Below, one piece after another: positions 36,576 through 44,100 of a DNA stretch of 64,000 nt. Source of the stretch: M3007 sp964550795 (GTDB lineage: Bacteria; Bacteroidota; Bacteroidia; Chitinophagales; Saprospiraceae). Below the pieces are notes generated by a model. It was not told where the DNA came from. It ran no database searches and saw nothing but the letters and a program-made list of their open reading frames with translations. A program made the translations under genes and the position numbers. Location of the stretch: the NCBI GenBank assembly GCA_964550795.1, contig CAZKBH010000019.1, forward strand, positions 18,153 through 82,152, written 5' to 3'. How positions within the stretch are numbered: the stretch's first letter is position 1; every line of letters begins with the position of its first letter.

Positions 36576-36701
36576 CGCTAGCGCGAAGCTGACACCATAC
36601 CAAGCCCAACGCACGCTGGCGCGTTGGCTTCAGCCTCGTGCCGAGTATTCCCGCCGGCTGTGCCGGCAAACGAAAAGTGGATCACATCCATTCAAGGTGG
36701 G
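36576..36701 (+). repeat. 126-bp dispersed repeat, family F (copy 2)
   Basis: Same sequence as 35342-35467 except four bases. Confidence 0.9.
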
Positions 36702-36742
36702 ATAAATTACAAGGGTGGAGGCTCTAAAATCTGTACCCTAGT

Positions 36743-36796
36743 GTCGGCAAAGCCGACGGGAATAATAGGTCACGACGTTGAAACGTCGCGCCAGCG
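36743..36796. repeat. Family B variant with a different stem
   Basis: GTCGGCAAAGCCGAC, GGAATAATAGG, then the hairpin CGACGTTGAAACGTCG and the flank GCGCCAGCG. Flanks equal those of 6264-6313, but the hairpin core there is CACGGCAGAGCCGTG. Confidence 0.75.
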
Positions 36797-36985
36797 TGGG
36801 TTGGGATTGGGTAGCTCCGGTGAGGGATTTTAAAACAGTTTCTTAGTATCGGACATCCCGTCCGGCCTTTCATTCGTCGAAACTTTCTTTGCCTAATCCA
36901 ACCATCCATGCAACTTCGAGCGTCCTGCACTTGTCCATGAATTTTATCCGATTTACGGACACCTTTTCATCATTATTATTTGTCT

Positions 36986-38809
36986 ATGAAAACAAACTAT
37001 ATCCTCGTTTTGCTGACTGCTGCGCTGCTCAGCCCGCCGTTGGCATCATCCCTCATCGCTCAGCAAAAAAGCACCAAAAAGGTTGTTATTAACAAACGCA
37101 CCATTGACGCAGATGGTTCGGAGAGTTCTGAAACCATCGTAAAAAAAGGCGCTTCCGCTGAAAATTTCGATGTGGAGCAATACCTCGAAGCAAACCGTGC
37201 GGAAAACACACAAGTGGAAGTTAAAGTAACGGACGGAGAAGAAGAGCGAACCGTCGTTTTTAGAGGCTCAAAATCCAAGCGAAATCCCAGCAACCCCAAA
37301 AACTCCGGTTATGAGGGTTATGAGGGGGAGGGGGACGAGGGGCTTGAAGGGGACGAGGGGTATGAGGGGTATGAAGGTTATGAGGGTTATGGAGGGTATC
37401 AAGGTGCCGAAAGCACCCAATCCCTGACCGAAAAAAGTGCGTTTTTAGGCGTGGAAGCAGACTCCGACGAACGAGCCGACGAGCCAGGATTGGTGGTTCA
37501 AGTAGTCCGTGGCGCTGCCGCCGACCTCGCAGGACTTCGCCATAATGACAAAATCATGCGCATCAATGCTACTCCGGTGAATCAATGGAGTGATCTCACC
37601 AAATTTATGCGCACTGCCAAAGCGGGCGATCAAGTTCGGATTGAATACGAGCGCAATGGGAAACCCAACACCATTCAGGTTAAGTTGAGCACCAAAGCTG
37701 TGCTAAACAACAATACCTCCTGCGAGCCAAAGGGCTTTTTGGGCGTTTCTGATAATGAAAGCAGCCGAGAAAAAGACAAGCCGGGTGTCGCAGTAAATGT
37801 AACCAAAGGCTCCGCAGCCGAACTGGCCGGCCTGCGCAATGGCGATGTCATTTTTCAATTAGAAGACACTCCGATTTCCGATTATGAAGATATCAGCGAT
37901 TTCATGGCCTACACCAAACCAGGGGATAAAATCAAGGTCACGTACGAGCGCAATGGCAAACAAAATCAAGTAGAAGCCCTGCTAACGGAACCGTTGAACA
38001 CTTGGCGAACCAATATTAGCAATTGGGATATGAGCGCCTGGGATCCGGAGCAAATGCTGGAAGATGCCCTGGAGAGTGCACCTGGCACCGTAACCGTACA
38101 AGAAAAAGATGCCTGTTTGGGTGTTTTTTCAGATGCTTTTTCCGAAGGAAGTCTCGTAGGTTCGCGTATCAATGGTTTCACGGATGAATCGGCGGCCCGC
38201 GAAGTAAACATGGAAGCAGGTGATATCATTACCGCCGTAGATGGGAAGTCCGTAAAAGGACACGATGATCTTTGGAACGAGATTGCCAGCCACCGCGTAG
38301 GCGACGAAATAACGGTGGAATACCTGCGTAAAGGAAAGCCAAGAACGGCAACCATTACGCTTAAACCTTGCAGAACCAACAGCAGCCGCGTGGAAGTACT
38401 AGACGGCGACGGCGAGCAGGTGCGCAATTTTACCTCCTGGAATTGGAATGAATCCGATCAAGCGCAGCTTCGCGAACGGAGCCTGATCACCATCCGTAAA
38501 GGAGAAGGGGATTCCCCCAAAGCGGATGCGCCCCCCGGCACACAAGAAAGAAGTTTGAAACTTGCTGAATTCCGCATATTTCCAAATCCCACGCAAGGCC
38601 AGGTTACGGTAGAATTTAAGGGTGACCCTGTGACTACTACGGTGTCCTTTTTTGACCGTTCTGGACGACAACTTTTCCGGGAAGAACTGAATGCGTTTAA
38701 CGGCCGATACGGCCAACAGTTTGACCTGTCTGATTATGCAAATGATACCATTATCATTCTTATCCAACAGGGAGATAAATCATACTCTGACCAGATGATG
38801 GTGAATTGA
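36986..38809 (+). CDS. Triple-PDZ surface protein with T9SS type A sorting domain
   Basis: 607 residues from ATG 36986. Signal peptide ending SSLIAQ; a basic/acidic linker; a low-complexity tract of GYEGYEG repeats (about 108-142); three PDZ domains at about 150-230 (LGVEADSD...GLVVQVVRGAAADLAGL), 247-320 (LGVSDNES...GVAVNVTKGSAAELAGL) and 382-455 (LGVFSDAF...GDIITAVDGKSVKGHDDL); and a sorting domain at about 530-607 (FRIFPNPTQGQVTVEF). No protease domain is present, so it may bind C-terminal peptides or act as a scaffold at the surface (inference). The frame is clean through the repeat tract. Confidence 0.9.
   Translation: MKTNYILVLLTAALLSPPLASSLIAQQKSTKKVVINKRTIDADGSESSETIVKKGASAENFDVEQYLEANRAENTQVEVKVTDGEEERTVVFRGSKSKRNPSNPKNSGYEGYEGEGDEGLEGDEGYEGYEGYEGYGGYQGAESTQSLTEKSAFLGVEADSDERADEPGLVVQVVRGAAADLAGLRHNDKIMRINATPVNQWSDLTKFMRTAKAGDQVRIEYERNGKPNTIQVKLSTKAVLNNNTSCEPKGFLGVSDNESSREKDKPGVAVNVTKGSAAELAGLRNGDVIFQLEDTPISDYEDISDFMAYTKPGDKIKVTYERNGKQNQVEALLTEPLNTWRTNISNWDMSAWDPEQMLEDALESAPGTVTVQEKDACLGVFSDAFSEGSLVGSRINGFTDESAAREVNMEAGDIITAVDGKSVKGHDDLWNEIASHRVGDEITVEYLRKGKPRTATITLKPCRTNSSRVEVLDGDGEQVRNFTSWNWNESDQAQLRERSLITIRKGEGDSPKADAPPGTQERSLKLAEFRIFPNPTQGQVTVEFKGDPVTTTVSFFDRSGRQLFREELNAFNGRYGQQFDLSDYANDTIIILIQQGDKSYSDQMMVN
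37310..37400 (+). repeat. G-rich GYEG coding minisatellite
   Basis: TATGAGGG-type units encode GYEGYEG. At 37324-37360 five runs of four or five G occur within 37 bases. Confidence 0.85.
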
Positions 38810-38865
38810 GGGCACTCAGAGTGATTCGATTTTGACGATTAAGCCGATTGATAACCAATGGATTA

Positions 38866-38898
38866 CGTTTACTAAACTTTAAAAGTTTAGTAAACGTG
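38866..38898. terminator. 15-bp perfect hairpin after the PDZ gene
   Basis: ACGTTTACTAAACTT and AAGTTTAGTAAACGT are separated by three bases. No T tract follows, so it could also be an operator or a mobile palindrome. Confidence 0.5.
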
Positions 38899-38950
38899 TT
38901 ATCCCACTGAGACTATAAACACAAAAGCATCCTATTCTTAGTATTAACCT

Positions 38951-39005
38951 TCTTTTTTAAATCGGCTGCTACACAAGGTGTGTGGGCGGCCGATTTTGTT
39001 TTTTC
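38951..39005 (+). repeat. Hairpin repeat, family G (copy 1), terminator-like
   Basis: TTCTTTTTTAAATCGGCTGC then a CACAAGGTGTG inner hairpin and GGCGGCCGATTTTGTTTTTT. Copy 2 at 40931-40988 is nearly identical. Each has the shape of a Rho-independent terminator. Confidence 0.8.
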
Positions 39006-39148
39006 TTACCCAGACTTTTCCGCCTCGCCAGGTCTTCCCGCCTCCTTACCCCAAAATCCGAAGACCCAGGCGCGGAGGTTTGGCATCAGTTTCTAACAGG
39101 ATAAGGACTGAAGCCATCGCGACAGCATGCGTTTGGCTTGTTATTTTG

Positions 39149-39181
39149 TTGCTTCGCGCAAGCGGGACTTAGGTAGCTTTG
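39149..39181 (+). promoter_or_regulatory. Predicted promoter for the DUF4139 gene
   Basis: TTG (39149-39151), a 22-base spacer, then TAGCTTTG (39174-39181), matching TTG/TAnnTTTG. The ATG at 39222 is 40 bases on. Confidence 0.5.
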
Positions 39182-39221
39182 CGCTAGTCGCCTTGAAATT
39201 CATTCACTACCTATATTTATC

Positions 39222-40799
39222 ATGCGAAACACCATCTTACTACTGTTTTTGTTCGCTGCATTTCTCCTGAATGCCCAATCTATCCCCGTACGCACGGTTA
39301 CTGTTTTCAAAAACGGCAAGGCCATGGTGGAACGCAGCGGCAAGATTCCGGTCGAAAACCGCCGCTATACCACCCGCACGCTTCCACCCGCACTTTTCGG
39401 AACCTATTGGGCTTCCTCTGGAGATTTGATGCGGGTATTTACGGCCGCAGACAGCCTCGAAACGCCCTTGATGAAAACCATGCCGATTGACCTGCTCGAG
39501 AAAAACAAGGATCAGCCGGTAAGGATCTGGATGAGTTCCGTCGCCAACCAACCCCTGGAAATACAGGAAGGCAGGTTTGTGCGCCGGTTTCCCAATTCTG
39601 CCCAATCCAGAAACTACGATTCTTTTTTGTTTCAAACAACCGACGGACGGTTTCTGTATCTCCAGGCTGCTCTAATCAACCGGATAGAATTCAAGAACGA
39701 ACCGACCATCGCTAGCGCCGTTTTGAAGAAAGCATCTTCACGGCTGGAATTGAGTTTTAACTCCGACAAAAAGGAGCAGAACATAGACCTGTTGTACCTG
39801 AGCGACAGCATTGGTTGGACGCCCGTTTACCGCCTCGAACTGACAGGCCCGACTAAAGGCCGCTTGTCGCTGCGCGCCGAGATCGTCAACAATTCCGAAG
39901 ACTTGGGTGATGCGGAATTGCGCCTTGCGGTAGGCATTCCCAACTTCGAGTTCGCCGACCAAAAATCACTGCTTTTTAATTTCCCGGTATTTCAATACCA
40001 ATCTTACTATCGAAACAACGGGCAGTTTTTGTCCAACGCCCTGTCAAGTCAATCAGTGATGGGTGAAGTTGAGATTAGTCCACGGAATGTCTCCGCAGGA
40101 CCGGATCAAAACTCGAGCGCGGAAGACTTTTTCTTCTATTCCGTCCGGCCAGGCCCTTTCCCCAAATTCAGCCGCTTTCAGGTGCCGGTACTGGAAGAAG
40201 CTGTGGAAACAAATCACTATTTTGATTGCACCCTCATCAAAGCCACCCCCGATATGCTCCGGAACTATACCGCTTACGCCTCCTATAGCGACCAGCGCAA
40301 GCCGGACGAGGCCTACCGGGTAGATCATTTCGTGGAATTCAAAAACAAGAGCCAGCAGCCCTGGACGACCGGAGTCGCCAACCTCCTTTCAGAAAACAAA
40401 AACGGACTCCAGCCGCTGAGCCAGAGCCTGCTGCCCTACACTGCGCCCGGCGCCCAATGCAAAGTGTTGGTGGCCCAGGTGCCTGACCTCAAGGTAAACC
40501 ACACGGAGGCCGTCACCGAACGCCGTGAAAATCAGGCCGAGTTCTTTCTTAAGAAATACGACGTGGCAAAAGTGGAAGGTAGAGTGAAAGTCGCCAACTA
40601 CAAATCCGAGCCTGCGACCATCAGGATACACCGTAGCATCGTCGGGAAGCCGCTCAGTTCGGAGCAGGAGTGGAAAAAACAGGAGGAAAATGCCTACCTC
40701 TGGGTAAATTCTTCCTTCGAGGTGGAATGGGAGATCACCTTAAAACCCGGAGAAGAGCGAAGCTGGAAGTATTCGTATGAGGTACTGGTGGACTGGTGA
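39222..40799 (+). CDS. DUF4139-like exported protein
   Basis: 525 residues. Signal peptide MRNTILLLFLFAAFLLNAQ. N-terminal half begins VRTVTVFKNGKAMVERSGKI, the start typical of DUF4140/DUF4139 proteins, which describe odd surface or mucoidy-linked factors. The second half has YLSDSIGWTPVYRLEL and the beta-rich DUF4139 region to the C terminus (EVEWEITLKPGEERSWKYSYEV). No catalytic motif seen; probably periplasmic. It is enclosed by two near-identical hairpins (38951-39005 and 40931-40988), so it is an isolated transcription unit. Confidence 0.7.
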   Translation: MRNTILLLFLFAAFLLNAQSIPVRTVTVFKNGKAMVERSGKIPVENRRYTTRTLPPALFGTYWASSGDLMRVFTAADSLETPLMKTMPIDLLEKNKDQPVRIWMSSVANQPLEIQEGRFVRRFPNSAQSRNYDSFLFQTTDGRFLYLQAALINRIEFKNEPTIASAVLKKASSRLELSFNSDKKEQNIDLLYLSDSIGWTPVYRLELTGPTKGRLSLRAEIVNNSEDLGDAELRLAVGIPNFEFADQKSLLFNFPVFQYQSYYRNNGQFLSNALSSQSVMGEVEISPRNVSAGPDQNSSAEDFFFYSVRPGPFPKFSRFQVPVLEEAVETNHYFDCTLIKATPDMLRNYTAYASYSDQRKPDEAYRVDHFVEFKNKSQQPWTTGVANLLSENKNGLQPLSQSLLPYTAPGAQCKVLVAQVPDLKVNHTEAVTERRENQAEFFLKKYDVAKVEGRVKVANYKSEPATIRIHRSIVGKPLSSEQEWKKQEENAYLWVNSSFEVEWEITLKPGEERSWKYSYEVLVDW

Positions 40800-40930
40800 G
40801 GGAGGCAAATGCTTGGTGCGGTTGCTTATTATTGATTAGCCACACCATGTTTACACTTTTAATTGGCGGATTTCGGTCATGTTGGAACCAAAATGGTATT
40901 ATGCACTCCTAAACAAACTTCTATAAATCC

Positions 40931-40988
40931 TTCTTTTTTAAATCGGCTGCTACACAAGGTGTGTGGGCAGCCGATTTTATTTTTTACC
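40931..40988 (+). repeat. Hairpin repeat, family G (copy 2), terminator-like
   Basis: Same sequence as copy 1 with GGCAGCCGATTTTATTTTTT at the right arm. It lies 130 bases past the DUF4139 stop. Confidence 0.8.
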
Positions 40989-41139
40989 CATCCTTTTGCT
41001 AAGTATTTCCGTCCTGTATAGGACGCATTGATGGTTAATTTTGTCCGTTCACACAATTGCCTTTTGGGTTTGAACGATGCTGCTTACATTGGTCGCAAGA
41101 TTCGCACGCTTCAAACCAAATCAACAAAATATTTACAAA

Positions 41140-44100
41140 ATGAAACATTTTACCCTACTACTATCCTTTTTTAGCCTTTCTCTTACGCTTTTGGCCCAAA
41201 ATGTGGTCATTTCTACGCAAAACCCCGACAATTTATACGTTTGTGGTACCGACCAAATGACGGTGACGATGCAAAATGGCGCTGGTCCGGCTGCCACCAA
41301 TTTGAAAGCCACCATCACTTTGCCCAATGGCGTCAGTTACCTGCAAGGCTCCGTGGCGGGGGCTGCGGAAGGCAATATTTCCAACCTCAACGCGCCCGTA
41401 TTTGATTTGGCCGATCTGGCAGGCGGAGCGTCGGTTTCCTTTACGATAAACGTGACCGCATCCTGCCCAATTCTTCAGGATATCAATGCTGGCCTTACGT
41501 TTTCAAACACCGTTGTGGCGACCTATGCAGGGGGCAGCAAGCAGTTTGTATCCAACTTATATCCCGTAACGACGGGTTTTGTGAACATCAGCAGCGTATC
41601 CCCGCCCACCGTATCGGGTCAAAAAGGGGATGTCATCATGCGTATGATTACGCTGAGAAACACCCGTAGCGGCCCTATTCAATCGCTGCAAGTGACCGAT
41701 GTGCACTCGGCGGGCATTAGCATTCAATTGGAGGGTGGCATCAATCAGAGCAATTTGCCAGCGATATTCAACGGCGAAATACCCGGTAGTTTTTTTACCT
41801 CGGTGGGCAATGGCGACAACCTGCTGGATTTCAACGAGGAAATAACCCTTGTGCAAAAAGTGACCATTGAAGATTGTGGCATTCCTTCTACCACGAACCA
41901 ATCCCTCATCATCGTCGGTTGGGGTTGCAATGGGTCTATCTGTCAGCAGGATAGTGTGTTTGCCAATATTACCATTTTGCCGACTACCCAAAATCCCGAT
42001 CTATCGTTCATTCCGATATATACGGCGCCCGTGAGCCAGTGCGGCCTAACTCCCACAACACAAGAAATCCTGATCGTCAATACTGGCGAATTGGCCGTGA
42101 TGAACATTGTTTTAAACCCCTTCGTCCTCGACACGACTTTCTACGCACTGGATCAAGGCTCCATTGAATGGAACAACGGTTCGGGCTGGCAAGCCCTTTC
42201 TGCCTTAACCAACACCCTAACAGTTCTGAACAGTTGTGGTATTGCGGACTATTCCGAATCAATGGTGTTGCAAGTACCCGAAGTGCTCCCGGGCGATACC
42301 GTTCGGGTTCGTTTTAATACCTATTTCTGCCAGGATGTTTGCAACGGATTATTCCCTATGATGCGGGTTGGATACAATTATCCGAAAGCCTGTCCAGCCA
42401 ACAGTTCGGTTGGTGGCTTGATCAGCTTTATCCCTGACGCGGAATTTTTGAAAATAGAAGCGAGCGTGGATTATGCACATGAAAACTGCCTGCAGGAAGA
42501 TTCCACTTACGCGCTTACTTATTGGATAAAATCACAGCGTTTACTGCAAGACACCGGCTTTCTTCAGGTAATTTTTGAAATTCCGCTCGGCTTTGACTGG
42601 GTACAGGATTGTCCGTTCAGCTTAGACAACCAAGTGCCGCTGAGTTCTGAAATTGTAGCGAATTCAGACGGATCAGAAACGGTGCGCATGGTATTTGATT
42701 TGCCCTTTTCGCTGGATTCGGTGGCCAGCAACCTTTGTTTGGAATACCACTGCGTACAAAACATGCCCTGCGAGCCGCCCGTGCCGGAAGCACCTCCAAG
42801 TGGGTCTGAATTTATTGTCTATCCGCCTCCTTCGGATTGTGGTGGTTGCCAACTAAAACTCAACACCTACTCGCTCATTTCTACTACGCCCGACGAACCC
42901 ATCGAATGCGCTATTTCTTTTTGCGATGATTTTATTTTAGTCGTGGATAATCATTGCGATACGACGCCGCTTGGACCTCCTAAAGGCCCTTGTACCGGTG
43001 GCTCTGGTCCAAATGGCGAGCCTTTTGCATATGAAATCAATTTTGATTCATACCGGATTAATTATGGTTTGCAGGATAACAATGACGACCGAAAGGCAGA
43101 CAATAACAACACCGCCAATGCGCCAGGTGTACGCCGCGACCGTTATCTGGTGGGCGATACCATGCGCAACGAGGTGAAAGTGTACGTCTCCTCAGGCATC
43201 TTGTTTTCTTTAAATTTCAGGCTTTTCCTTGAATCTCTAGCCGATGATTTTGGGCTAAACGATGGCGATGCGTACAACATCGCGAGGGGGAAAACAGCGT
43301 TTATGAACAACGACACCACAGAACTAATTGGTGCGCGTATTTTTTTCAAAACGATCTCTGGAGAGGAGTATGGTTGCCCTGTAGGCGTACCGAATATTCG
43401 AGCCGATCAGCGACTATTCCAGGTGGCCGAGCCGAACATCAACCCCCCGCAAAATGTGGATCAATTTACTTCCATGTACGATCAGTTCGATCTGCCTTTG
43501 GACAGTTTTATTCCATTGGGTTGTGTTCCACAGAACTTTGTGATTGGGGCCGGGGATTCTGTATTTTTTCAGGCGGACTATAAGTTCAAAAACAACTTTG
43601 TGCCTGAGGGTGCTAATACCCCCCCGCTGATTAATTTTCGTAGCTCCATTTGTGATTTGGATAAAGCGTATGCCTGGAAACTGGAAGATTTCTGCTCTGA
43701 AAAACCGTTGAGTCAATTCTCCGGCTACCTCGAAACCGTAACACCCAACATCCAGCGCTTGGAGCCTTGTGCGCAAAGCACCGAAACTGTCCCGTTCAAG
43801 TACCAAATGCGCATCGCCCGGGCAAATATGTTCCCTTTTGAGGTGCGGCAACTTTCAACCGTTACGGGCTTCAACTTCAGTCTGCCGGACAATGTCGGGA
43901 TCGTGGATTCTCGGCTGAACTTCCTGGAGCTTCAGGAAAATGCTCCACTTTTTGGCTCCACATTTGTCAATCCAACCGTTCAGGGCAATATCGCTTCGTT
44001 TGATCTCAGTCCATTTTTTGGTGATCCGCTGGACGAGGGTTATTCGTTTGGAATTTCTACCCGTTATGATACCACCTGCGGTTATACAGGTACTATGTTC

